64,000 bases of DNA from Sphingomonas psychrotolerans (lineage in GTDB: Bacteria; Pseudomonadota; Alphaproteobacteria; Sphingomonadales; Sphingomonadaceae), in NCBI RefSeq assembly GCF_002796605.1, contig NZ_CP024923.1:682001-746000 (forward strand), given 5' to 3'. Below the pieces are notes generated by a model. The model saw only the letters and a list, made by a program, of their open reading frames with translations. It had not been told where the DNA came from and made no database searches. Positions 54,901 to 62,412 of this stretch are shown piece after piece (positions within the stretch are counted from its first letter, which is position 1; each line of letters begins with the position of its first letter). Position numbers and translations under genes: made by a program.

Positions 54901-54982
54901 CAGTGGCGGTGGCTGTCAGCGCAAGCAGGCGAATTCGGTAAGCGGCATTTTTGCCGCTAGGCTGCGACCCTGTATCGACCAT
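51902..54982 (-). CDS. TonB-dependent receptor, peptide-locus type
   Basis: A 1026-residue outer-membrane receptor. A signal peptide (IRLLALTATATAALIAGSAA) is followed by a TonB box (EITVTGSRIVRDGYSAPTPV) near 68-88. The plug has RVEVVTGGASSAYGSDAVSG, and a 900-residue barrel ends LGRVFRLGMRVRI. It belongs to the long receptors abundant in sphingomonads and Caulobacter. The downstream M20 amidohydrolase and metalloprotease make peptides the likely ligand. GGGGGAAA precedes ATG 54982. The terminal residue is Ile, not Phe. Confidence 0.85.
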   Translation of the reverse strand: MVDTGSQPSGKNAAYRIRLLALTATATAALIAGSAAHAQDVPATEASLVTDMASAQDQTAPETPADPTQEITVTGSRIVRDGYSAPTPVSVISAEEIQREAPANITDFVNTLPAVRGSGTAASSNGSLSNGAAGINTVNLRNLGAARTLVLFDGQRSVASATTGVVDVNTFPQALIERVEVVTGGASSAYGSDAVSGVVNFILDKKFTGFKMDYEFGITTYGDGQNHKVSATGGQSFADGRGHILLSGEYFSQTGIQTIDRDWNDAGFFQIDSPAYSAAACTDSSTATLCVPARLIQGGIGTGQFTPGGLISTGAFRGTYFGSIDPATGRATTNQLAFGPTNGQWMVGGDYDITSDGHRSSATLLPAEKRGSLFGRLSYDFADAFKIFGQVSYSYYRGQSYYQQTPTTGVTLQVASSATNGGLINAFLPQAFVDRVNAYNLANPTARVTTVQIGTSNIGIPPQGSDNTREVYRYVIGANGDFGAVGIDWSWDAYYQRGETRTSELLTNAWNLARMAAATDAVAAPAGNVGGYATGSIVCRINIDASTTNDDRACVPLNRIGVGGMSQEAVNYVLYGGLQPLREQTLTQDVAAFNLSTNNLFDLWAGPVSIAMGGEWRRETVTGSVDPLFRPIVSAGVTSGTWIYGNYLPTVGAYDVKEAYLETLIPLFKGADLNGAVRVTDYSTSGTVTTWKGGVTWQVIPDIKLRGTISRDIRAPNLGELFAPGVGRTNTVNVPLAGGGFRTDQFNESTVGNAVLAPEVAKTYGVGIIATPTFLPGLALSVDYFDLQLDGAISSLTAQTLIDQCYVQTIADACTFISTTGGRGATTPGLAVTSIEIKPTNFVGIEAKGLDIEASYRRPVGPGTLTLRALASHAISLYTNNGVDVPTESAGQNSGSLPDWTYRLSAGYEVGGFSTQLVGRGVSGGVYDNSYIVCSTDCPVSTVANRTVNRNDIAGAFYLDFNTSYEFEAGGGKFEAFLSIRNLLDTDPVLVGNGPTGNNTPAYPQTNRALYDVLGRVFRLGMRVRI

Positions 54983-55245
54983 GGTTTCCCCCTGTGTTCG
55001 GTTCTCACCGCACAGGCACCCTCACCAGGAAACAATGCCGCCCAGGAACTCCCCACGCATCTTTGCGGCGGGGAGCCGCTTCAAGCCTCTCCGTTCGTTT
55101 CTGTCTTTATCGCCGTCTATTCGGTACTTTCCTTGCCCGAAATCGTCCCAATGCGAGCGAAACAATCACATCGATTGCTGCAGCGCAATAGACATTACCG
55201 GAATATTACATTGCCGCTTCGTTTCAGCGCCTTTTGGGCGCCGGG

Positions 55246-55572
55246 TCAGCGTCCGCCGGAAACATGCTCGATCGTCACGCTGCGAACCCGCGGTTCGACG
55301 AGATTTGCCAGTTGCGCCCGGACATTCGGGATGGTGTCGCGACGACAGCTGTACGCCTCGTGCTTGCGGCTCTCCTGCGGGTCGGAAAGCTTGCCGCACA
55401 CGGCATCGACGGCGCGATCCACCTGCGTCTCCAGTGCCGCGCGCCCCTCGGCGGTCCCAAGATCATGGGATGCGACCGGAACGTGCACGGTGCGAACCGG
55501 GTCGCGTGCAAAGGCCGGCGGACTCAATGCGGCACAGATCGTTGCTGCGGCAAGCAGCGTTGCTTTGATCAT
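55246..55572 (-). CDS. UrcA-family periplasmic protein
   Basis: A 108-residue protein. A signal peptide (MIKATLLAAATICAALSPPA, then FA) is followed by the UrcA pattern: VRTVHVPVASHDLGTAEGRA, LETQVDRAVDAVCG and SYSCRRDTIPNVRAQLANL. UrcA proteins are small, sphingomonad/Caulobacter-specific and of unknown function. GGAGAGA precedes the ATG at 55572. Confidence 0.88.
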   Translation of the reverse strand: MIKATLLAAATICAALSPPAFARDPVRTVHVPVASHDLGTAEGRAALETQVDRAVDAVCGKLSDPQESRKHEAYSCRRDTIPNVRAQLANLVEPRVRSVTIEHVSGGR

Positions 55573-55941
55573 GACATTCTCTCCAGCCGCGGCCAGGGCT
55601 CTGCCGCCTGTGGCTCGCGGCGCCTATCTAGTCGCAGAATGCTGCGCACAAAATTGCAAATTGCGCATCTAGCAGCGCAAAGCCCCGTCGCGCGTGACGG
55701 CCGCTTTCGTTGTCCATCTGGCTGAAGCTGCCGGACCAATCGGCCCTTCCCAGCCTTTCGCCATGGATGACCACAAAGCGCCCAAAGTCGGTCATCCAGC
55801 GTCGCCGTGCCGCTGCCCGAAAGCAGACGGACGTTCAGCTCAAGGGCGAACGACAGCCAACGCACGATATCGGCCGTTCAGCCGCGCGCCCGAACGGTCG
55901 TGTAAGCCTCGCAGCCCGGTGGAGCTAGCTCGCTCCAGCGG
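55573..55941. other. Intergenic, repeat-like segment
   Basis: No gene. Bases about 55818-55846 (CCCGAAAGCAGACGGACGTT and CAGCTCAA) resemble 38557-38586 in the gap after the GH172 gene, probably another short dispersed element. Confidence 0.35.
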
Positions 55942-56223
55942 CTAATTCACCGGATGCCCGGCCTTCCGGCAGAGGCGGGTCAGGGTGCCGATCCGCGGGT
56001 CGTCGGCGCCGTAGCGCTCGCGTAGCATGGGCACCTTGGCGCAGTTCTTCGCGGTGCGTGTCGAACGCGTCGCCGCGTCCTCGTCCTCCGTTTGCCCGCG
56101 CTCACGCTTGCTCTGCGTGACATGGTCCTGCGACAGCGTGCCGGTGAGCTGCCCCATGTTGAAGGCGCCGCTAGCGTCCTGCGCGCCTGCGGCGATGAAC
56201 AGTCCTGCGGCCAGAAGAATCAT
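55942..56223 (-). CDS. Small secreted protein
   Basis: A 93-residue protein with a signal peptide (MILLAAGLFIAAGAQDASGA) and a hydrophilic mature part containing ATRSTRTAKNCAKVPMLRER and YGADDPRIGTLTRLCRKAGH. The two Cys residues may form a disulfide. A ribosome site (GAGGAG) precedes ATG. No family was recognised; the pattern recalls small exported sphingomonad proteins. Confidence 0.65.
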   Translation of the reverse strand: MILLAAGLFIAAGAQDASGAFNMGQLTGTLSQDHVTQSKRERGQTEDEDAATRSTRTAKNCAKVPMLRERYGADDPRIGTLTRLCRKAGHPVN

Positions 56224-56474
56224 GACACATCTCCTCGTCTCCGACTCGTCCTAGGCCCGGCCCGTCGCGACCGGCTCAACCGGAATGCGTTTAACGCGTT
56301 CGTGCGCGCGGCGACTTGCGTGTTGCACAAGGGACGCTGGCGCTAATCGGCGCGGCTGGGTGCTCGCTCCCCGCGAACCTACCGACGATGCCGGCAAAGC
56401 AGTCGATATCGACTTCGGCGAGCGGATCCTCTTCGCTGGCGGATCCGTGGAAAGGATAGCAGCGCAACTTGCAC

Positions 56475-56745
56475 TCACCCGCAAACCGCTTGCACTACCT
56501 TACCGGCTGGATCGACGGCGATCGTGACGCGATTCTCCCGGAAATCGTGCGTGACCGTCGCCGGGCGCGATCCGCCGGATCAGTTCCGCGCCGGTGCGCT
56601 TCCTGACGTGAGCGTCGTCCGGCGCACTCTGTCCGACAAGGCTCGTCGCGGCCTCGGGGCGGCACACATGCGTGGCCGAGCCGTCCTGGGCGTTCGTCGT
56701 GCATGCCACGACAATTGCGGCGGCACCAACGAGCGTGGAAACCAT
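56475..56745 (-). pseudogene. I78 inhibitor pseudogene, 2-bp deletion
   Basis: It is homologous over its length to the intact gene at 17500-17781: VACTTNAQDGSATHVCRPEA, VRKRTGAELIRRIAPGD. After APGD the reading shifts because GC is missing (intact: GGCGACGCGGTCACG; here: GGCGACGGTCACG). The correct end VTHDFRENRVTIAVDPAGK remains in another frame. The start ATG lies just 2 bases from the right tRNA-Glu repeat. About 20 bases downstream are also conserved, so the two copies are a duplicated segment. Confidence 0.75.
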
Positions 56746-56746
56746 C

Positions 56747-56788
56747 GCTGGTGACCCCTACGAGAATCGAACTCGTGTTTTCGCCGTG
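56747..56788 (-). repeat. tRNA-Glu 3'-end direct repeat, right copy (att-like)
   Basis: Identical to 3980-4021. The minus strand again carries CACGGCG, AAAAC, the T-arm and AGGGGTC-A-CCA. To its right the sequence (GAGAGAGCCTCCAAAAAACG) does not complete a tRNA. The recombinase begins 128 bases further right, the usual position for an integrase beside its attachment site. Confidence 0.85.
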
Positions 56789-56916
56789 AGAGAGCCTCCA
56801 AAAAACGCCCTTGGACGTCCTAGGACGCTTTATAAAACAATAGCTTAGACGATCTCAATCCTTGCCGATCCGAGCGAATTTGGCTAGTATTCCGGCCAGA
56901 TTACGGAACCTCCGCA

Positions 56917-58212
56917 ATGGCGCGTACGCTCGGCGAAACTCGGATCCAGGACCGCACCGCGCGCAGCCGTTTGGCGCACCGGGACAAGCCCTATTGGCGC
57001 ATGCTCAGCGAAGGCGCCCATGTCGGCTATTTCCGTGGGCGCGTGAAAGGCTCCTGGTCCGCCCGCTACCATTGCCCGATCCGCGCCGAATATGTCCGCG
57101 CCATTATCGGCGAGGCCGACGACCACCGCGAAGCCGACGGCATCACCATCCTCAACTACAAGCAGGCAGTCGAAAAGGCGCTGCGCTGGATCGAGATGCA
57201 GAGCCGCGGCGGCGGCCCCGCGACCGAGAGCAGTCCCGACATGACGATAGCGGAAGCGGTCACCGCCTATATTGCGGTCCGTGACGCGCGCCGCTCCTCG
57301 CGCGCCGGCCGTGAGGTCAAGTCGGACGCCTCGTCCAATCTGACCAAGTTCGTTCTCGAGGACAGGCGGCTGCCGGCGATGAAGCTGTCGGTGCTCAGCG
57401 AAGCCGACCTGCGCGCGTGGCAGCTGCGCATCAAGCGCCGCAAGCCTTCCAGCATTCAGCGCGTCGTCAACGACTTCAAGGCCGCGCTCAACGCCGCGTT
57501 CGTCGAGCACCGCAAGGTTCTGCCTGCGGACCTGCCGACGGTCATCAAGTTCGGGCTGAAGGTGGATGCGCCCGAGGTGCTGACCGCTGCCGCCCGCGAC
57601 AACCAGATCCTCACCGACGACGAGGTCCGCGCCGTCGTCACCGCAGCCATGGCGATCGACGAGGATTTTGGGCGGCTTGTGGTGCTGCTCGCCGCCACCG
57701 GCGCACGCTTCTCGCAGATCGCGCGGATGACCGTCGGCGACGTCCAGGCCGGGCAGGGGAGGCTGATGGTTCCGCAGTCGTTCAAGGGCAGGAAGCGCGT
57801 CCTCGCGCATATCCGCACGCCCGTCGGCGCGGACACGCTCGCCGTGCTGGCGCCTGCGGTCGAGGGCCGTCCGCTCTCGGCGCCGCTGCTGGAGCATTGG
57901 CGGCATCGCCAGGTCGGACCGATGCAGTGGGAGCGTGTGGACCGCGGCCCCTGGGCCTCTTCCTCGGCAATGCTCAGGCCGTTCCAGCGCGCAGTGGAGG
58001 AGGCGGGGCTGCCCTTGTCGACCATTCCCTACGCGCTGCGCCACAGCTCGATCGTGCGGGGTTTGCGCGCGGGACTGCCGATCCGGCTGGTCGCGGCGCT
58101 TCACGACACCTCGGTCGCGATGATCGAACGGCACTATTCGCGTTATATCACCGAGGGGCTCGACGAACTCGTCGCCCGCGCGGTGGTACCAATCGTCGCC
58201 AAGGCGGCCTGA
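56917..58212 (+). CDS. Tyrosine recombinase/integrase
   Basis: A 431-residue site-specific recombinase. The N-terminal DNA-binding part (residues 20-110, with VKGSWSARYHCPIRAEYVRA) is followed by a SAM-like domain and a catalytic domain. Catalytic residues visible are Arg in LAATGARFSQIARMTVGDVQ, Lys in FKGRKRVLAH, RHSSIVRGL, His in ALHDTSVAMIERHYSRY and Tyr in that same block. Motif box II has PYALRHS where the common form is PHDLRHT, so the first His is Tyr. It lies beside the tRNA-Glu-derived repeat and most likely drives integration there. Confidence 0.88.
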   Translation: MARTLGETRIQDRTARSRLAHRDKPYWRMLSEGAHVGYFRGRVKGSWSARYHCPIRAEYVRAIIGEADDHREADGITILNYKQAVEKALRWIEMQSRGGGPATESSPDMTIAEAVTAYIAVRDARRSSRAGREVKSDASSNLTKFVLEDRRLPAMKLSVLSEADLRAWQLRIKRRKPSSIQRVVNDFKAALNAAFVEHRKVLPADLPTVIKFGLKVDAPEVLTAAARDNQILTDDEVRAVVTAAMAIDEDFGRLVVLLAATGARFSQIARMTVGDVQAGQGRLMVPQSFKGRKRVLAHIRTPVGADTLAVLAPAVEGRPLSAPLLEHWRHRQVGPMQWERVDRGPWASSSAMLRPFQRAVEEAGLPLSTIPYALRHSSIVRGLRAGLPIRLVAALHDTSVAMIERHYSRYITEGLDELVARAVVPIVAKAA

Positions 58213-58982
58213 AGCGTCTGACTCGCGTCCCAATCTCGGACTTTCGGTGATAAGAACGTCGTTCCTTAGAGCGGCCGTCCATCCACGTCGTATTACCTTG
58301 GCGACTTCGATCCGCTGAGAGAGTGCCGAAGTGATTCGCGGCACAGGGACTTATAGGTGTTCGAACGGTAACTGATCCGCACCTTTGATAATCAGGTGCC
58401 AAGCGTCGAGCGACGGCTAGAGTGCGGGGTTAGACTGCGCGTCCGAGCGCAGGCGACAGCTACTTTCCTGAAGGCAGTCGGCCGCACCTGCCCGACGAAG
58501 CGCATTGAAATCGACGTGAACGATGATGGCTCGCCTGGACGCCAGCACATTCAGGACCGCAGCGAGCGCTTGAGAAACGCGACCACTTGTGGCCAGGCGT
58601 CAGCGCGCGCTTGGGCATTCGCGATCGGCGAGCCTCCTCCCCGCAGATCTTCGCGCGGCTCAGCAGAACCGCCGGCGAGATCGTGGCCTGTGGCCGGCTA
58701 AGGGTCGCATCTCGTCATTCCACTCGCGACGCAGCGAAGCGTCCGCTTTGCGGTAGATGAAACCTAGAAGCGGACAGGCGGCTAGCGGCCCACTTCCGGA
58801 CGTTCGGCGGCGCGATCCGAACGGCTCGATGTGAGCGGCTGAATTGGTGGAAAGCGCCGGGCAGCTCTTGGGAGCCGAAGGCGTGATCGCTGTCGTCTGC
58901 CTCGCCGCCGACGCTTAAAAGCGGTCATTCAAACCAGCCACCACGGTAACGATCTCGCAGCCGAATTGGCATATCGTGGCGT
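58213..58982. other. Intergenic, no gene recognised
   Basis: A 770-base gap after the integrase. Frames are open but carry no domain or ribosome site. It contains the repeat copy at 58766-58799, and this is where an excisionase would be expected, but none was found. Confidence 0.4.
58766..58799. repeat. Dispersed intergenic repeat
   Basis: AGAAGCGGACAGGCGGCTAG then CGGCCCACTTCCGG is a near match to 47586-47619 (31 of 34). It lies outside the 3980-56788 interval, so the element is not restricted to the island. Confidence 0.7.
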
Positions 58983-59801
58983 ATGCTCTTGCTAGATCTC
59001 GTGAATGGCGAACGCACCCGTCTGCGCGATACGGGCGGCAACAAGCCTATTCTCATCCTTGTCCATGGCTTGGCGAACAGCATCGAGATCTGGGACCGCG
59101 TCATACCGCAGCTGGCGCGGAGGTTTCGCGTCATCGCTTTCGACTTGCCGGGGTTCGGGGCGGCTTCGCGTCCCGACGCCATCTATGACGCAGCGTTCTT
59201 CGCAGACCAACTGCTTGCCCTGATGGACACACTGGGCCTGCCCCGCGCGCATTTCGTCGGCAACTCGCTCGGCGCGAGCGTGATCGTCCGCCTCTCCGAC
59301 CGCGCGCTCGACCGGATCGATCGCGTGGTGCTCGCCGCGCCGGGCGGGTTCGGACGGCGCACGCACCCCTTGATGCGACTGCCGGCGCTTCCGCTGATCG
59401 GTTATCAGCTCGGGAGGCCAACCTCGTTCAACAACGCGCTGACCCTCAAGCTGGCGATGCACGACCCCGCGCAGGTGACGCCGGCGCTGCTGCAACTGAT
59501 CAACCGCTACGCCCGCGTCCCCGGCAGCCACCGATCGTTCGTGCGGACGCTGCAGACCGGCGTCGGCGTGTTCGGCAGCAAGGATCGCGCCAGCGTCGAG
59601 CGGATCGCCGCCCGGCTCGATCGACCGGCGCTGGTTGTATGGGGGCGCCAGGATCGGGTGTTCCCGCCCGCCTATGCGGAGCGCGCAATGGCGCTGCTTC
59701 CGCAGCCGAGGCTTTGCCTGATCGACCGATGCGGCCATTATCCGCATTGGGAGCAGCCGGATGTCTTTGCAGCCGCGGTCGAAGGATTCCTGACGCAATG
59801 A
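58983..59801 (+). CDS. Alpha/beta hydrolase
   Basis: A 272-residue hydrolase without signal peptide. The oxyanion region HGLANSIEIWD is near 28-38, the nucleophile elbow GNSLGA is near 92-97 (Ser94), Asp is in WGRQDRVFPP and the catalytic His in DRCGHYPHWEQP. The shape fits C-C bond hydrolases or haloperoxidase-like esterases. The substrate is unknown. The stop overlaps the next ATG (ATGA), coupling it to a diheme cytochrome. Confidence 0.88.
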   Translation: MLLLDLVNGERTRLRDTGGNKPILILVHGLANSIEIWDRVIPQLARRFRVIAFDLPGFGAASRPDAIYDAAFFADQLLALMDTLGLPRAHFVGNSLGASVIVRLSDRALDRIDRVVLAAPGGFGRRTHPLMRLPALPLIGYQLGRPTSFNNALTLKLAMHDPAQVTPALLQLINRYARVPGSHRSFVRTLQTGVGVFGSKDRASVERIAARLDRPALVVWGRQDRVFPPAYAERAMALLPQPRLCLIDRCGHYPHWEQPDVFAAAVEGFLTQ

Positions 59802-61432
59802 GGCGACCGAGGCTCGTCTTCGCCGCGGCGGCAATAGTCCTGCTCGTCGGCGTGCTGTGGGGCGCGTCGCGGTGGACGACGGAATCGCTTGCCCGTCCCG
59901 TGGTCGCTGCGGGTGCTCCGGCAGCGACGCGCGGCGCGGCCGCGTTCGAGGGGGCAGCGTTCGGCGGGGTCAGCATGGACGCGCTGTCGACCAACGCGGT
60001 GCCGTGGCGGCTGGTCGCGGCGGCGCTGGTGCTCGACGAGCGCGCGCAGAATCCTGGCGCGCCGCTCGACAAGACCACGCTTGATCGAGTGCTGCGTCGC
60101 TTCGGATTCCTGACTGGCGTGGCGATCGTCAACCGGGCGCCCGGCGCGTCCCCCGCGGCGACCGAACTGCCCCTCGGTATCACCGTCAGCGACCTCGCCC
60201 CCATCGGTGGCAGCGTGATTCGGGTTGCCAATCTCGGATGCGCGGCGTGTCATGCAGGCGTGACATACGCCGCTGATGGCAGTCCGCGCCCAGACCGGGC
60301 GATGCTCGGCATGCCCAACAGCTCGATCGACCTCGAGGCGTACACGATGACGATCTTCCGCGCGCTGCGGCGGTTCGCCGGATCGGATCAATTGCTGCCC
60401 GCGGTCGACGCGCTGTATCCCGAAATGAGTTGGCGCGAGCGGGCGAGCCTGCGCTTCATCGTGTTGCCGCTCGCGCGAAAGCGGCTAGCCGAGCTTGCCG
60501 ATGTCGACCGTCCTCTACCGTTCCCCAACGGCGCGCCGGGCAGCACCAACGGCGTCGCGGCGCTGAAGGTGGCGCTCGGGCAACCGCTGATCCATGGTGG
60601 CAGAGGTGATGCCGGGGTGGTGTCGATCCCCGATCTCGCCGACCGGGTGTGGCGTACCAGCCTGCTCGCCGACGGCGCCTATGCGATCCCCGGCAAGCCC
60701 GCACAGGCACCGACCACGCCGGCGACGATCGATGATTCGCATCTGCGCGCGCTGGCCGGGATCACGACCTTCTTCACCGTGCCCAGCATGGGAATCCATC
60801 CCGACAAGGCGGTTGCCAGCCTGGAGGACGCGACGGCGATCATGACCTTTTTGAAAGGCTATCGGCCGCAGCGCTTTCCCGGCGCCGTCGACATGGTGCG
60901 TGCCACAGCGGGAGGCGTCGCGTATGCGCGGTACTGCTCCGCATGCCATGGTAGCTACAGCAACGGTTCCGCACCGCGCTTGACGCACTTTCCCAATTGG
61001 CAAGGGGATGTCGGCACTGATCCGCTCCGCGCCACCGCGTTCGATCGCGGTCTCGCCAATGCGGTCGCGGGTACCGACTACCGATCGCGCATCGCCGTCC
61101 GGATCGGTGGCGGCTATGTCGCACCGCCGCTGACCGGCATCTGGGCGTCGGCACCGTATCTGCACAACGGCTCGGTTCCGACGCTGGCGGCATTGCTCGC
61201 GCCCATGACGCGTCCGGTGCGATTCATGGTCGGCGGGCATGCGCTCGATTTTGTGGGGGTCGGGCTGAAGCTCGAAGCCAATGGCGCATATCCGCCAGGG
61301 TACCGGCCGTTTTCGCAACCGGCCCGGATCGATACGCGCGATGCCGGGCGCAGCAATCATGGCCATCTTTTCGGCACGACGCTTCCGGTGGAGGAACGCG
61401 CCGCCCTGATCGAATATCTGAAGCTGCTTTAG
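59798..61432 (+). CDS. Diheme cytochrome c, RoxA/peroxidase-like
   Basis: A 544-residue protein. It has an N-terminal membrane anchor/signal (LVFAAAAIVLLVGVLWGASR) and two heme c sites, CAACH at 148-152 and CSACH at 380-384. The late block GGYVAPPLTGIWASAPYLHN then GSVPTLAALL is shared by RoxA-type rubber oxygenases and diheme peroxidases. The order and spacing of the two hemes fit the RoxA/cytochrome-c-peroxidase superfamily. Its length is shorter than classical RoxA (about 680). The actual reaction is unknown. It is coupled to the hydrolase, and its stop overlaps the nitroreductase stop by 4 bases (convergent). Confidence 0.8.
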   Translation: MRRPRLVFAAAAIVLLVGVLWGASRWTTESLARPVVAAGAPAATRGAAAFEGAAFGGVSMDALSTNAVPWRLVAAALVLDERAQNPGAPLDKTTLDRVLRRFGFLTGVAIVNRAPGASPAATELPLGITVSDLAPIGGSVIRVANLGCAACHAGVTYAADGSPRPDRAMLGMPNSSIDLEAYTMTIFRALRRFAGSDQLLPAVDALYPEMSWRERASLRFIVLPLARKRLAELADVDRPLPFPNGAPGSTNGVAALKVALGQPLIHGGRGDAGVVSIPDLADRVWRTSLLADGAYAIPGKPAQAPTTPATIDDSHLRALAGITTFFTVPSMGIHPDKAVASLEDATAIMTFLKGYRPQRFPGAVDMVRATAGGVAYARYCSACHGSYSNGSAPRLTHFPNWQGDVGTDPLRATAFDRGLANAVAGTDYRSRIAVRIGGGYVAPPLTGIWASAPYLHNGSVPTLAALLAPMTRPVRFMVGGHALDFVGVGLKLEANGAYPPGYRPFSQPARIDTRDAGRSNHGHLFGTTLPVEERAALIEYLKLL

Positions 61433-62412
61433 ACCAGTATCTCGGCAAGGCGCCGCCGCGCGCGCGGCACCGTCGCGCCTGCCGGTCGGCGCCCGATGCG
61501 AAAGGCGCTGACGATGCGATGCCCGCTCGGCACGCCGGCCATTTGCGCGATCCGCTGGGCGGCAGCCGGATCGTCGGCGAGCGCGGCGAGAACTGCCGCG
61601 CCGAACCCCGCCGCCTCTACCCGAAGCCACAGACGGTAGAAATGCGCGCCGCTGTCGAACGGCGTTTCCGCCACGGGTCGATGGAACACCACCAGCGCCG
61701 CGGCTGCCGCGACCTTCTTGCCCTCGGCGAGCAGGCCCGGTGCGATACCGATGCGATCGAGGATGCCAAACGCTGGGCCGAGCACTACCGACGCGCCGAT
61801 CGCTTCGACCCGGCCGAGCGCCATCGCCGCCGCGTTGAGGCCGTCGCGATCCCAGCGCCGGTGGCGCCGCGTGAAACGCATCCATGCACGCAGCTCGTCG
61901 CGAAACGCGCGATCGCGAAGGAAGCCGTAGCTGGCGGCGTCGAAGATTCGCGACGCTTCTATCAGGGACTGGGAGTCGGTGACCACTGCGCTGTCCGTAT
62001 CGATGAGCCGCTGCGCATTCTCGCGATCGGCGGTGTTGACGACGGTAAAATCGCCGCGCCACGATGCCCTTGCCTCGACCTGGTCGGCGAGCGGATCCGG
62101 GTGCGTGTCGGTCGGTACCAGGAGGTAGCGCGCTATTGGCAGCAGCGCATCGTCGGTCTGTGGAGGGGCTTCGCGCGGCTCCAGCCCTAGCCCGCGCCAG
62201 CTCGCCGCCAGCCGCAACCCCTCGGCAGCCGCGCCCAGGCTGACGCCAGCGTCGTTGCAGCGCGGATCGCCGACCGTCAAGCGCGCGCGCACATCCTCGA
62301 ACAAGTCGATCGTGTCGTCGCCCACCAGCCGCCAGCGCGCTGGCTGGACGTTGTGGACGCTCGGCGCGAGCATTGCCTCGGCGACGAGCAGGTGCAGCGT
62401 ATCCGCGCTCAT
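61429..62412 (-). CDS. Nitroreductase-family protein (Acg-like)
   Basis: A 327-residue FMN-dependent oxidoreductase. The N-terminal MLAPSVHNVQPARWRL is the APSxHNxQPWR motif of nitroreductases. ASWRGDF and FDSGAHFYRLWLRVEAAGFG continue the fold, and the protein ends RRRLAEILV. The Acg subgroup has weakened FMN contacts and is stress-linked. The start overlaps the GNAT stop by 4 bases. Confidence 0.8.
   Translation of the reverse strand: MSADTLHLLVAEAMLAPSVHNVQPARWRLVGDDTIDLFEDVRARLTVGDPRCNDAGVSLGAAAEGLRLAASWRGLGLEPREAPPQTDDALLPIARYLLVPTDTHPDPLADQVEARASWRGDFTVVNTADRENAQRLIDTDSAVVTDSQSLIEASRIFDAASYGFLRDRAFRDELRAWMRFTRRHRRWDRDGLNAAAMALGRVEAIGASVVLGPAFGILDRIGIAPGLLAEGKKVAAAAALVVFHRPVAETPFDSGAHFYRLWLRVEAAGFGAAVLAALADDPAAAQRIAQMAGVPSGHRIVSAFRIGRRPAGATVPRARRRLAEILV

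Larger units (their letters stand above)
3980..56788. mobile_element. Putative genomic island bounded by tRNA-Glu-derived repeats
   Basis: Two identical 42-bp direct repeats (3980-4021 and 56747-56788), each equal to the 3' half of a tRNA-Glu gene, flank this segment. A tyrosine recombinase starts 128 bases right of the second copy, and a DUF2285 remnant touches the first. Between them are complete catabolic modules and at least six gene relics, including an integrase fragment, which suggests layered insertions. Neither repeat is joined to the 5' half of the tRNA, so the intact tRNA gene must lie outside the window. The exact ends, and whether this was one element or several in tandem, are inference. 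Confidence 0.45.

Noticed and set aside
56747-56830. A complete tRNA-Glu gene at the right repeat
   Set aside because: CTCTCAC could be a Glu anticodon loop, but the 5' stem and D-arm do not pair. Only the 3' half is present.
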